DNA of 64,000 nucleotides from Holothuria scabra. Taxonomy: Eukaryota; Echinodermata; Holothuroidea; Aspidochirotida; Holothuriidae. Below are positions 50,101-57,439 of the stretch, piece after piece (the first letter of the stretch is position 1; the number at the start of each line of letters is the position of its first letter). The stretch is from NCBI GenBank assembly GCA_037179385.1, contig CM074179.1, forward strand, positions 29,022,046-29,086,045. Direction: 5' to 3'. Made by a program: the position numbers and the translations under genes. Under the pieces are notes generated by a model. The model had not been told where the DNA came from. It searched no databases and saw nothing but the letters and a program-made list of their open reading frames with translations.

Positions 50101-53100
50101 GTAAGATATGCCTGCGCATTGTGAATATTTTAGAAGACTGCTATAAGTACTAACTTCAGACGTCTTTTACAGAGAAGTGGAAAAATTCATTCCAATCTTT
50201 AATGATGGAATTTGGAATAATGCAGTATGGTGATGTGGCCAGTGATTATTATCAGATCAGTTCCGGGGAAAATCGTTTTCACCCAGTCGGGGAAAAATCC
50301 TAGCATGAGTGGCACAATTTTCAAATTTCTCCCATGATGCTTTGCGATCCTGCCGCGCAAATTCAACCGTTTTAAACGCCTGGAAACTTTTATCGATCAT
50401 AGGACAGAGAAATCCTGACATATTTAGAGACTTCGTTGCGAGGAGAACAAAAAACCGGATTATGTTTGGTACTTTACCGCGCAAATTTTGCGATATCGAG
50501 CAATTTTGCCGCTTTCTGTGTCCTAAGCTTAAATGTTAGGCTCGAAACAGCCGCAATACCCGTGCAGAGTTTTTTTTACAGAACGTTGGGTAAGTGACTG
50601 GTGCCTTCAAATGTGTTCATTTGACACGTCATTGAAAGGTTTTTTTTTTGTGATTTCGGTGTGTGCTGGTGAACAATTACCTTATATTTGAATACATTCA
50701 CATTCATAAAACAAAGTGTCGACTGGGAAGAATCCATACTGAAAATTTTCCCCCATCTGGTGAATTCTAATTTTCACCAAAAAACGGTTATCTTCCGAGC
50801 TGATTATTGCAACTTTTGAAACTTCTCAAACGCCAACACGATTAAAACAGGTGAGTAAATATATCCCATGCTAAATTGTGAGAGAAAAAATGCTGATATA
50901 GACAAATACAATAGTTTATGCAATGATAATTTGTACTTACAACACATTTAACCAGCGTGCTTTCCGTTTTAGGCAAGCGGTAATTATTGAATGGATTTGT
51001 TTTATTTATATATTTATTGAACTTGTACATGGGTAAATCTTCTTCAATTTCACAACAAGTTTTTTTTTTCTCTTCTCGCGTTGCTCACTTTACTGGTTAT
51101 ACTCTTTTTTCATTCTTTGTCTTATATCAAGGTCATGCGTAAACGAGAATTTCGTTCCTAAAATTACTTTCGAAGGGCGGGATACAAAATTGAAATTAAC
51201 CCTGCAAAAAGAAGGATTCGTTTGCGAGAAAAATATGAACTTGACACCTTGAAGTCCATGTCCACCGGGAAGGTACGGAAATGGTCAAGGTAGCTGCTTT
51301 CCTTGTCCAAGAGGTAATTAATTAGAACCTACAAGTTTGGTTGTACCAATGAAGGGTTGAAATATAAACCACATGCATCGATTGAAAGGATGCAATAAGT
51401 TTCAGTAGGCAATCCAAGGACTTCCTGTACAGAGCATGCAACACGGTACATTGTCTCTACCGTAGTGTGAGAAAAAGTCCACCAAGATGGCCGTCTGCTA
51501 TGGTTTTGTGTGAAAGTTTGGAATTTTTTAAGTAAATCAACACAATTTGCGAAAAAGTTGAAATATTTTCGAGACAATACAAGGTAATTTCAAAATCACT
51601 ACACTTATTGCAGGAATATGATATTGTTTCTCATTTAAGTTAAACTTTTGTTTAAAATATTACAGAGTCGACGCCAAATCATACAAATTTTAGCTTCACG
51701 GAGGCCATCTTGGTGCGCTTTTTTGCCCCAGTCGGTTGCGACAATCTACAGATAGGACATACGGGTTAAATGCTTTGTACATGTATATAGGAAGTCCGTG
51801 AGGCCAACACGACGGAGCAGGGAGCTAGAATATAGCTCCCTGATCTGAGTAACGTTAAGATTATGGATATTAGCGTGCACAAAGTTGTCCTATATTTTGA
51901 AAGTATGGACATTGCCACATACGAAAATGCCGTTTGAGGCGGCGGGCAAGGCGTACAAAATGTTTGCATATTTAAATTTTTGAAAATATGCCGCGTGTAT
52001 TACAGAAAAAAAAAATTGAAGAAATTTGAATCTCCTTGGCGGTAATTTAAAAAGTCTGGATATTATTGAAGAAGCTTTCCTTTTGTCGCAGATTGTATCG
52101 TTAATTCTGCAATATGGATCCTGTTTGGCATGCGAGTCTATTTCCTATAAGAGATAAATATTTAATTGCTAAACACGTTTTTAGAGCGTGTTTACAAGGT
52201 CTACGTCGGTTTTAGCAATTCCATGGAACTCATGGAAAACGGAAACAATGAATCAGATTAAGGGATAGCTTTAATATTGTATTGTATTAATTAGTGCCTT
52301 ATTTTGGAGGGATGTTATATCTGTTTGGTGTTTATTATTTTGGAGAGATGTTTATATCTGTTTGTCCAATTTTTTTCTAAATTAGGTAATACAATATGTT
52401 GCTCGCGAGGCACAGCGAAAATTTTGCTTTCTGAAATAATATTTGAAAATATGGTCTTTGTATCGGGAAAAAAATATATGAAGGAAAGGTTTCTTAAACC
52501 ACACTGCAGCTGACCGTGTGTCATTTGATGATCTAGTTTAACATAGGCATGATCGTAAATATAGTAAATCTCGAAATGCTTCGCTTTTAGAGCCAAGGGA
52601 ATATTGAACTCTCTCCTGTTACACCTCGACTGCTTCTGTCAATACAACGCTCGTGTGGTCAACTTGAAGAGAATGCTTCTTTCTCCAGGGAGGTTCAGAG
52701 TTTGATTTCCAGGCCGAGACAAACCAACTATATCGTTGTGCGTCACGGTCAGGAAAAGCCACGAAGTAGTATAAGTAATGATAACAAGACATTAAACAAA
52801 GGTCTTTGGCGCAGAGAAATCACACCGAACAGTGGCGTAGCCAGTGCCATGGGTGTCATGGGGGGTTGTGGGCACGGCATGAGGGAAAAGTCTAAGGACA
52901 GAGAGAAAATATCGTTGTTTTAGGTGTTTTTTGCTTTGCAACGTTGAGTCATGGGGGATTATAACCCTCACAACTATCCCCGTGCCTTCTCCACTGACAC
53001 CGAAAGGTTTTACGTTGAAGTGTGAAATCAATATAAATCTATCAACAGCCTCTATAAATGAAGAGATAACCATTTCACTCACTGTAATCATTTCTTGCTA

Positions 53101-55203
53101 CTGTATGCAAAGTGCAAAAAGACTCAAAAATGATAATTTAAAAACGGTTGTCTAGTATACGGAATAGAAACAATTGCATTCCATACTCACTTTTGATCGA
53201 TATTACATTTTAGCTGTTACGAAAACTAACTGGAATGATGTCAAGATTCCAATAAAACATTACAAACAATATCACTCTGACTGAATGCATGGAATGCCCT
53301 TTACACTTATTAAGTTTAGATTTCGCTGTAAACACGTTTTCTGACTTGAATAACCACGTTAGACACCCCTGTTTGACTATTTTCTAATGGTTTGACTAAT
53401 TTCATAGTAATTTCCTTAACAATATAGGGCAAAGTCAGAAACTAAGTTAGTTAGCTAAAATATTTGCTGATAGTGTGACTAATGTCATAAATAAATTCAG
53501 ACACTGTTTTGACTAATTTGCGTGTAAAGTGATTGATTTTGATATTTTGTGTATAAAAGTAAAAAAAAAAACTTGCTTACTTGTTCAAACATGATTGGTT
53601 AAATTTTTTTTCCTTAGGTGGATTTTATCAAGACAAGATTGGAATGAAAAAATGCAAATCATGTGTGAATGGAACATTTTTCAACAACAGTGGTGCCTCA
53701 GATTATATGCAATGTAAATTATGCCCAGAAGGGACTGATCAAAATCGGTTCGCAGACTCTAGAGCTTGTTACTGTAAGAAAAACCATTCTCGTACAAATC
53801 GATTTATGGGTTGCACGATATGTGAAGAAACCGGGTTAAATTGTTCTTTCGATTACAAATTTCTGAGACTAGGTTTCTACTGGAATTGGTCTTTCTCCGG
53901 TACAAACTTGACTGCGTACGCTAAGTTTGTTACAAATCTTCAGACCAACGGTTCCTCATATGACGTATCTAGTATTGAATACAATGGTCTGATGCCTCAT
54001 GCTCATGATTGCCCAAATGACAATTCGTGCCCGAACAACGACAGTTACACCGCTGCGGCTTTAGGTGGGACGTGTGCAAAGGGATACCGTGGCTGGATGT
54101 GCTATCAGTGTGAGAATAACTATTACCGCGTCTTAAATTCCTGCAAGCCTTGTCCTGGTCATTGGTGGATTATAACTGAGACAACTTTAGTTATTCTGAT
54201 TATTTGTGGAGCATTGCATTTCTTAATTTCACAAGACAAAGACAAGAAGGACGATTTGAAAGGAGAGCACCGATCCCTTGTAGATAAAGTATCATCAAGA
54301 CTCAAGATCATGCTTGGATTTTATCAAGTAGTTGGAGAACTTTTCGAATCTTTACACGATATCAATTGGGTGGGCCCTTTGAGCGGTGTAGGCAAACTTT
54401 TATCTTTTCGGAATATCAATGTGTTTTCTTTGTTTGTCCGTCCACGCTGTTTGAATACAAACTTTGTGCTTAACTCGAAGCTTAAAGTTAAGATTGCTTT
54501 GGTGTTTCCAGTTTTCGTTATTACGACAGCAGTTTTGGCGTATGTCGTCGGAAAATTGATTTTGATTCAAAAATTCCGTAGCAATGTTTCAAAGAAGAAG
54601 CATCATTTGGCAAAACTTAAATCTGGGATATATTATTATATTCTGATTCTGTTTTTCGTAGCGTATACACCCACCTGCGTTGAAATCTTTGCTTTTTATC
54701 GCAGAGCTTGCCAGGAATTTTTGATTTATCAAGGCAAAAATGACACGTTTTTTCTTCTTCGAGCAGACTTTGATGTGGAATGTGATGAAAAGCTGAAGGT
54801 TTATCACATTGCAGCCTATGTTGGAACTTTTTCTCACATCATTACGTTTCCTCTTGTTTTGCTGTATCTACTGTGGAAGTATTGTACGAACCTAGGCGTC
54901 AGAGAAGATGATGATGCCACCGAAGATGAAAATAAATACCACGAACGTTCTAGTCTTTTGGGTAAATCAAAAGTGAAGGCCATTCCATTCTGGTTGAAAT
55001 TCATCTGTGAAAATTATAAACCTAGATTTTGGTACTGGGAGGTTGTTGAACTGGCTAGAAAGGTTACACAGACGGCGTTTGTTACACTTCTAGGATGGGA
55101 CGATTCTCTAACCACCCTTTCAACAATTGGCATGTCTGTGCTTTTTCTGACCCTGCATGCCAAATACTCTCCAATGAAAAGTGCATTTGAACAACGCTTA
55201 CAG
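23079..55203 (+). CDS. LRR / cysteine-rich / multipass membrane receptor-like gene (15 exons, 3' end missing)
   Basis: This entry covers the whole assembled gene. Exons: 23079-23166, 25561-25693, 27665-27736, 32531-32602, 35858-35929, 36798-36869, 38120-38191, 39473-39544, 40302-40457, 40819-40887, 42383-42451, 48345-48416, 49975-50031, 51255-51313, 53618-55203. Every junction has AG/GT and the phases match throughout (1, then twelve phase-2 introns, then 1), giving 907 codons without a stop. Predicted order: signal peptide (about 1-20), LRR N-cap (about 35-58), about 12 LRRs (60-350), short cap with two Cys, CPPG-type and GCC2/GCC3-like Cys-rich region (about 360-560), then five or more hydrophobic segments near 561-583, 664-690, 706-735, 770-790 and 852-884. 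It is probably a type I-oriented cell-surface protein with a large extracellular LRR region. I recognise the architecture from invertebrate genomes but not a named gene; ligand and signalling mode are unknown. It is not a canonical 7TM LGR: there is no DRY or NPxxY motif in what is visible. Confidence 0.85.
23395..23650. repeat. Two tandem copies of a 131-bp segment
   Basis: The stretch starting GATTGATCTACAGACC at 23395 repeats at 23526 with a few changes. Each copy includes the left terminus of element K1. Confidence 0.85.
23574..23872. mobile_element. TTAA-type miniature element K1 (299 bp)
   Basis: The left end AGGTCCAATTCTCTCATTCC and the inverted right end AGGGCCAGTCTTCTCATCCC are flanked by TTAA on both sides (23570-23573 and 23873-23876). 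TTAA duplication is characteristic of piggyBac-class mobilisation. A second copy is K2 at 47138-47433. Confidence 0.8.
23886..24097. mobile_element. TA-type miniature element L1
   Basis: The termini are GACCTTGTGCGTATG and GCACAAGGTC, inside TA dinucleotides. It is an inverted paralogue of L2 at 49147-49360; the shared centre includes GCAGACTATGCGCGTAT. Confidence 0.7.
24140..24350 (-). repeat. SINE-like sequence (conserved tail motif)
   Basis: GCCTCTTACGACAGGCATGG followed by ATACCGTGGGC and TATTCTA (about 24275-24315) resembles a 3' segment shared by many invertebrate SINEs. The minus-strand end contains GTCGTTAAATC. The family is not assigned. Confidence 0.4.
25561..25693 (+). CDS. Receptor exon 2: cysteine-rich LRR N-terminal cap and first repeat
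   Basis: The acceptor is CGCACAG at 25560 and the donor is AT|GTAAGT. The translation contains EACGPNGVCKCG and YQVNCKNK, so the spacing of Cys residues (C-x5-C-x-C-x9-C) resembles an LRRNT cap. It then enters an LRR-like stretch, YKYVPRHILPNATK. It enters in phase 1 and leaves in phase 2 (ends AT), which sets the phase for all following LRR exons. Confidence 0.85.
25783..25970. repeat. Imperfect AATG/GATGAATG tetranucleotide repeat
   Basis: A run of GAATGAATGAAT-type units with ATAAATG and GGATG variants, inside intron 2. Confidence 0.9.
26380..26625 (-). repeat. tRNA-derived SINE (candidate)
   Basis: On the minus strand GCATGGTTTAGTGATTACAG (A-box-like) is followed by GCCGTTCAAGTCCTGG (B-box-like), then a body containing GGCCACAACTGGAAAAAAGG. 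The last string recurs at 42157-42178, suggesting a shared SINE core. Confidence 0.5.
26734..27215. mobile_element. Diverged copy of TTAA-type element P
   Basis: The left portion (TTAAAGAGCATCTCAATTCTAG, CCGTCCAACTCTCATCAC) and right portion (GAAGATGGGAGTTGG) are arranged as inverted partners, as in the well-preserved copy at 63191-63686. Confidence 0.45.
27665..27736 (+). CDS. Receptor exon 3: LRR (72 nt)
   Basis: The exon is exactly 72 nt between TTACAG and AT|GTAAGT. It reads VLSQNALEFIPKDVFMKTPN and then VLL, a typical-class LRR with Asn at the loop position, the IPKDVF strand/loop pattern, and a phase-2 boundary on both sides. Confidence 0.85.
27955..28575. repeat. Diverged relative of hAT-like family D
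   Basis: GCGCGCTTGGCTCC, ATTTGAAAAAATGGAGCTTG, GAGATTACTGAAGAATCTGG and CCACCAAAGATCCTTGTTG match the order of blocks at 3925-4110. It ends near a hAT-type GTAGCTACACCAC. Confidence 0.55.
29053..29270. repeat. Possible fragment of element P
   Basis: TAAAGTGTACCTCAAGTC at 29053 matches the terminus of the 63191 element; the remainder is too diverged to bound. Confidence 0.3.
29300..32400. other. Intron 3 interior, no gene seen
   Basis: About 3 kb of AT-rich intron. 30195-30460 ends in GAATGAATAAAACTGAAAG, resembling a retroelement 3' end. Otherwise nothing was recognised. Confidence 0.35.
32531..32602 (+). CDS. Receptor exon 4: LRR (72 nt)
   Basis: The 72-nt exon lies between CTAACAG and AT|GTGAGT. 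It reads YMANNQLKELPLGLLANAPD then LEY: a clear LRR with the NNQLKELP core. Phase 2 on both sides. Confidence 0.87.
33607..34845. mobile_element. TA-type element G (1.24 kb)
   Basis: CACTGTTAGAAATTTCTCTG at the left and the inverse CTGTAAATTTACAGAAATTTTTAACAGTG at the right, each bordered by TA. The interior repeats CTGTAAA/TTTACAG words many times. Mariner/Tc1-like mobilisation is an inference from the TA border. Confidence 0.7.
35380..35496. mobile_element. hAT-type right terminus
   Basis: It ends TCTAGCTAGGCCACTG after sequence typical of the family; no left partner was found. Confidence 0.35.
35858..35929 (+). CDS. Receptor exon 5: LRR (72 nt, weak donor)
   Basis: The acceptor is TTCTTCAG. 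The exon reads NLSSNNLTIVPEDLFKNKRK then LIG, a strong LRR match. The exact 72-nt length and phase 2 place the donor at AT|GTTGGT, a poor match to the GTRAGT consensus. Either splicing here is weak or regulated, or this repeat is skipped in some transcripts. Skipping would keep the frame, since flanking introns are both phase 2. Confidence 0.82.
36798..36869 (+). CDS. Receptor exon 6: LRR (72 nt)
   Basis: The exon lies between TTGGTAG and TT|GTAAGT. It reads FLGRNKIREIPDGFFNHTPT then LQY, an unambiguous LRR with a potential N-glycosylation site (NHT). Phase 2 on both sides. Confidence 0.88.
37282..37462. mobile_element. hAT-like miniature element E (181 bp)
   Basis: Termini CAGTGGCGTAGCC and GGCTACGCCACTG. 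Flanks AAAGTCAC and CACGTCAC agree at 6 of 8. Internally it shares GAGGGAAAAGTCTAAGGA and the TCATAGGGGGTT/TCATGGGGGATT block with F. Confidence 0.85.
38120..38191 (+). CDS. Receptor exon 7: LRR (72 nt)
   Basis: The acceptor is CTTCGCAG and the donor is AT|GTAAGC. In the phase fixed by exon 6 it reads SMPLNNIKNLTQSTFAGLKA then LNY, an LRR. A longer open frame overlaps here in another phase, but only this phase gives the repeat and the 72-nt length. Confidence 0.8.
38382..38665. mobile_element. Fold-back miniature element H built from CAACTGGGTT words
   Basis: CCCGGTAAAAAATCCAGTTG at the left is inverted as CAACTGGAATTTTGACCAGGG at the right. About a dozen CAACTGG/CCAGTTG words in both orientations lie between. 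Flanks ACGTCTTCA and ACGTTTCAA are similar at 9 bp. Confidence 0.72.
38970..39220. mobile_element. piggyBac-like miniature element O (251 bp)
   Basis: TTAA then CCCTTTAACTTTG at the left; GGTAAAGGG then TTAG at the right. Ends of the CCCTTT type next to TTAA fit piggyBac-class elements. The minus-strand open frame through it is not coding. Confidence 0.6.
39473..39544 (+). CDS. Receptor exon 8: LRR (72 nt)
   Basis: The exon lies between TGTCGTAG and TT|GTAAGT. It reads SFAWNDLSLLSSDAFSGLHL then SGS, an LRR with conserved Asn and DAFSGL spacing. Phase 2 on both sides. Confidence 0.83.
40302..40457 (+). CDS. Receptor exon 9: two fused LRRs (156 nt)
   Basis: The exon lies between TTACAG and GT|GTAAGT. 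It holds two repeats, DLSHNELTEIPRDLFIAHSN...LKM and LYLQGNNLTFLRSDSFKGLH then SLKYV. The first has a short insertion (about four residues around NRSHS). Two LRRs in one exon suggests intron loss between ancestral single-repeat exons. Phase 2 on both sides. Confidence 0.88.
40819..40887 (+). CDS. Receptor exon 10: LRR (69 nt)
   Basis: The exon lies between GCTTCAG and TT|GTGAGT. It reads FLNNNNISWLENDVFKGTSI then GY. It is one codon shorter than the 72-nt units but in the same phase. Confidence 0.86.
40974..41220. mobile_element. Fold-back miniature element I built from ACAGGT/CCTGTT words
   Basis: CCCAGGAGAAAAATTTCTG...ACCTGTTGA on the left is inverted as CAACAGGTTTTAACTGG...ATTGGG on the right. 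It resembles H in design but uses a different word. Confidence 0.55.
41277..41437. mobile_element. Short deleted copy of element P
   Basis: GTACCTCAAGTAC at the left and GAAGATGGAAGTTACAATG...TTGAGATACACTTT at the right correspond to the two ends of the 63191 element with the interior lost. Confidence 0.4.
41915..42094. repeat. (TCAG)n microsatellite, about 45 units
   Basis: A pure GTCA/TCAG tetranucleotide run of about 180 bp in intron 10. It creates open SVSQ frames in several phases, which are artefacts. Confidence 0.98.
42383..42451 (+). CDS. Receptor exon 11: LRR (69 nt)
   Basis: The exon lies between AAATGTAG and AT|GTAAGT. It reads YLFANNLQHLYNDSFGNTNL then RQ, again a 69-nt LRR exon. 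It precedes the largest and most transposon-loaded intron (42452-48344). Confidence 0.85.
43576..46851. mobile_element. hAT-like element B2 (3.3 kb) nested in B1
   Basis: Left CACTAGCGTAGCCAG; inverted right CAGGGGCGTAGCCAG. Perfect 8-bp ATTACGTA at 43568-43575 and 46852-46859. A1 has the empty site (ATGTAAT/GTACCGA in reverse). It is homologous to A2 over about 2 kb. Confidence 0.92.
45403..45976. mobile_element. TTAA-type element Q (574 bp) nested in B2
   Basis: Left AGGCATGTTCTGGTGGC, inverted right AGGCATATTCTGGAGAC, with TTAA on both sides. The paralogue A2 shows the uninterrupted site CTCCATTTAAATAAA at about 14600. Confidence 0.85.
47138..47433. mobile_element. TTAA-type miniature element K2 nested in B1
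   Basis: AGGACCAATCCTCTCATCCC at the left; the right end GTTTGGGGTGAGAG...CACC is followed by TTAA (left flank TTCA). It is the inverted paralogue of K1. A1 at about 16880 lacks it. Confidence 0.8.
48345..48416 (+). CDS. Receptor exon 12: LRR (72 nt)
   Basis: The acceptor is TTTCAAG and the donor is AT|GTAAGT. It reads HLYENEIMSISQIALRGMST then KLK. The repeat is less canonical than its neighbours, but length, phase and the LYENEI core support it. Confidence 0.72.
48556..49109. mobile_element. Miniature element M with long (about 150 bp) inverted ends
   Basis: The left arm contains GGTTTAAATACAAATTA, TAATCATCGAGTTTGTATG and AACTAAAAGTACTTGG. The right arm has all three in reverse order and orientation. 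Located in intron 12. Confidence 0.75.
49147..49360. mobile_element. TA-type miniature element L2
   Basis: GACCTTGTGCATTACG at the left, GCATAAGGTC at the right; inverted relative of L1 at 23886-24097. The open frame inside (49087-49356) is transposon sequence. Confidence 0.68.
49975..50031 (+). CDS. Receptor exon 13: short LRR-capping exon (57 nt)
   Basis: The acceptor is CCCATCAG and the donor is AT|GTAAGT. It reads FINCKHLYNIPWCENFIN. The two Cys residues and truncated repeat look like the start of an LRR C-terminal cap. Phase 2 on both sides. Confidence 0.7.
51255..51313 (+). CDS. Receptor exon 14: CPPG cysteine-rich exon (59 nt)
   Basis: The exon reads PCPPGRYGNGQGSCFPCPRG and ends G|GTAATT (phase 1). 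The leftover G joins the GT opening exon 15 to give Gly, producing CPCPRGGFYQDKIG. That junction matches the ephrin-receptor-like Cys pattern. The acceptor (CACCTTGAAG) has a weak pyrimidine tract, but it is the only AG giving the phase required by exon 13 without a stop. Confidence 0.75.
51814..51850. repeat. Palindrome related to the 12150 micro-insertion
   Basis: GGAGCAGGGAGCT...AGCTCCCTGATCTGAG, followed by TAAC, as at 12150-12185. Confidence 0.6.
51945..52540. repeat. Degenerate relatives of hAT-like family D
   Basis: Two stretches with ATTTTTGAAAATATG and GAAGAAGCTTTCC-like blocks match the interior order of the 3731 element. Ends were not found. Confidence 0.4.
52830..52996. mobile_element. 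hAT-like miniature element F (167 bp), perfect TSD
   Basis: CAGTGGCGTAGCCAG at the left, CCGTGCCTTCTCCACTG at the right, and ACACCGAA on both sides (52822-52829 and 52997-53004). Same family as E. Confidence 0.9.
53618..55203 (+). CDS. Receptor exon 15: GCC2/GCC3-like Cys-rich region and multipass membrane domain
   Basis: The acceptor is TTCCTTAG and the donor is CAG|GTGAGG (phase 0), giving 529 codons. The N-terminal third is extracellular and Cys-rich (CKSCVNGTFF, CKLCPEGTDQ, CYCKKNH, CTICEETGLNC), with further Cys pairs up to SCKPCPGHWW just before the first membrane segment. Hydrophobic segments follow, with conserved-looking loops such as LGFYQVVGELFESL and KPRFWYWEVVELARKVTQ. An acidic loop (REDDDATEDE) lies between the fourth and fifth segments. 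The layout matches an invertebrate family that links ephrin-receptor-like Cys repeats to a multipass domain; I do not assign it channel or GPCR activity. The downstream continuation is not found. Confidence 0.93.
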
Positions 55204-55793
55204 GTGAGGCTTGTACTTTTTTTTTTTGAGAAAGATACGAAATCTGATCTTTAAAAAAATGGACCAACAAAATGCAAATATGAAAAGATTCAAAAGATGC
55301 TAACATTAATTTTGTACATGCGCGATGATTAAACCAAGCCTAGGGCGTTTTATGCGACGTTCTACATTTTTAAATTTTTCTTACTGACGACCTTCCCATC
55401 ATATGTCACTGTCCCAGTCCAGATGAAACAGTAATCAAATTTAAAAGTTTTTACCAAATTTGTCAATACATTTGGGGTTCCTCCATTTTTCTTATATCAA
55501 GGAATTTTCTAGTCGTGATAATCACCTCCAGCATCATACCGACATCAGGCGCAGATAAAAAGGGCCCAGAGGGTCGGGGTCCCCCTGCTCTTTCCCTGCT
55601 CTTGGGCACTAAAGATTTTGAAAAGCTATTTTTAAATAAGTGCGCCACGTCGGCGGCTAAAGTCAGGTGTGTCATTTTACAACCAAATGAGCTAAACATC
55701 ATGCACGCGACCGCAGAAGTGCCTAAAGTCTTAATTCTTATATTCGAATCAAGTTCATGTGAATACATAATATCAAAGCTGCACACTGATGTA

Positions 55794-56195
55794 CACTCTA
55801 AAATCAAAAGAGTGAACTTAGTCACTCTTTGATCGAGTGAAAAGTATTAATTCACTCCATTAGAGTGATAATTCACTCCGAGAGGAGTGAAGTTCCCTCC
55901 AAAAAGAGTGAAGTTCCCTCCAAAAAGAGTGAAATTCACTAGAGGAAGAGGGAAAATTCACTCTTCCACGAGTGCCTGCAATGATCGCTCTTTTTTTAAG
56001 AGCGATTACTGTGGGCACTCCATCAAGAGTGAAAATTCGCTCGTTTTAAGGAAATTTCACTCTTTTTGGAGTGAACTTCACCCTTTTTGGAGGGAACTTC
56101 GCTCCTCTTGGAGTGAATTATCACTCTAATGGAGTGAATTTACACTTTTCACTCGATTAAAGAGTGACTTAGTTCACTCTTTGGATTTTAGAGTG
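55794..56195. mobile_element. Near-complete hairpin element J built from GAGTGAA words (402 bp)
   Basis: CACTCTAAAATCAAAAGAGT on the left mirrors the right end almost base for base (ACTCTTTGGATTTTAGAGTG), with TA on both outer edges. The whole element folds on itself. The open frame with KRVKFPPKRVKF repeats is an artefact of the words. Confidence 0.85.
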
Positions 56196-56199
56196 TATA

Positions 56200-56515
56200 G
56201 CTTCATCACTTTGTGGTCGTTGGTTACTGTCGAAGTTGCCTATCTGGACAAAATTTCACCTTGGGAGTTTGACAACCAAGACCTTCAGGAACTTGGGTCT
56301 TCTAGTGGCAGAGTCTCTATTCCAGATGTTCAGCAATAATGTGGTCCACTTGTGTAAGGGTTCAAATCCCGCCAGAATTACATGGGCTTTTCTCCGAACA
56401 TTTCTGGCTTTACACCCAGGAAGTTGACATTATGCTTGCCACTAAAATCGATTCCCCATCCGACGAAGTCGGTTTGCGCGTCGGAATGAAGCACCCTCGG
56501 ATAAATCAGTTTACT
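56200..56515 (+). other. Unassigned stretch with open frames and a B-box-like word
   Basis: Overlapping frames of 60-77 codons without a known family. GGGTTCAAATCCCGCC at about 56358 looks like a tRNA T-arm, but a full cloverleaf could not be built. Possibly a decayed SINE. Confidence 0.25.
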
Positions 56516-56517
56516 CT

Positions 56518-57438
56518 AGCCGAATTATATGGAACGCGAAAACCGCCAGCGCATATGGCCATGTACATATAGTTGATTGCGTTATTTCATATGGCGATGA
56601 TAATACAAACGGCGTTGTTTCCTATCTTCCTAGAGATGATGACCATCTTTCAAATTTCAATGTTACCACTGAAACGGCGTTCTATCAAATAGCCACGAAG
56701 GCTCAATCGGAGGGGCGCAAATGTTGATTTGACATGCGCACAGTCTTATTCGGTTATCTGCGTGCACAATTACGCATGCATAACAGAAAAATCCATTGCG
56801 ACGAGATGTCAGCGTGCGTACATTTTCAAAGCGAGTCCTGTACGCGCACGATGCATTTCTCCATGTGCAGTCGGGGTAATTGACGAGTACTTCCGCGTGC
56901 TTGGAAAGAAAACGCAGTAGTTGATTTTGAGTTGTAAGCCCTTAAGAATGTAAACGCGTGTATAGAAGTGCGCTTGTAAAGATACCAGAAACTGACTAAC
57001 TATTAAGTTAGTGAACTTCAGACTAGTCGTTGTGCGTTAATGTTCAAATGTCCTTAAGAGGAAAGCCTCCAAAAAGCCTAAAACTGTTTCGTGTCAGTGA
57101 AATTTATTGAAGAAAAACTCTGTTTGCAAGAATTGCAACGTTTTAAAATCACACGTATTTACACTACGGGAAGATATTAATTAACTGTAAGCTTTCAAAA
57201 CGACTGATCAGTGATCAGCATTTCCGCCCCGGCCGTTTAGGCCTTCGTGAGTAGTCCCCGCGCCATTCTAAGTTTGGTATCACAAACATCTCTAGGTAGA
57301 TAGCCGTTTGTACTGAAATCGCACTATGCAACAACGCCGTTTGAATTGTCATCGCCTTTTGAAATAACGCGAACGACTATATGTACATGGCCCTTTGACA
57401 GTTTGAGCTGGCGGTTTTCGCGTTCCATAGAATTAGCC
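56518..57438. mobile_element. Element N with about 130-bp inverted ends
   Basis: GAATTATATGGAACGCGAAAACCGCCAGC on the left mirrors the right arm (GCTGGCGGTTTTCGCGTTCC). Further matches include ATGTACATATAG, GCGTTATTTCA and AAACGGCGTTGTT. The target duplication is unclear. Confidence 0.72.
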
Positions 57439-57439
57439 T

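Noticed and set aside
53581..53617. Upstream extension of exon 15 from a TTG at 53581
   Set aside because: This is the intron's pyrimidine-rich end; the acceptor at 53617 fits the phase of exon 14 exactly.
55887..56129. Basic repeat protein KFPPKRVKFPPKRVKF
   Set aside because: Translation of the GAGTGAA word array of hairpin element J.
56339..56427. tRNA gene suggested by GGGTTCAAATCCC
   Set aside because: Only the T-arm is good; D and anticodon arms do not form, so at most a tRNA-derived relic.
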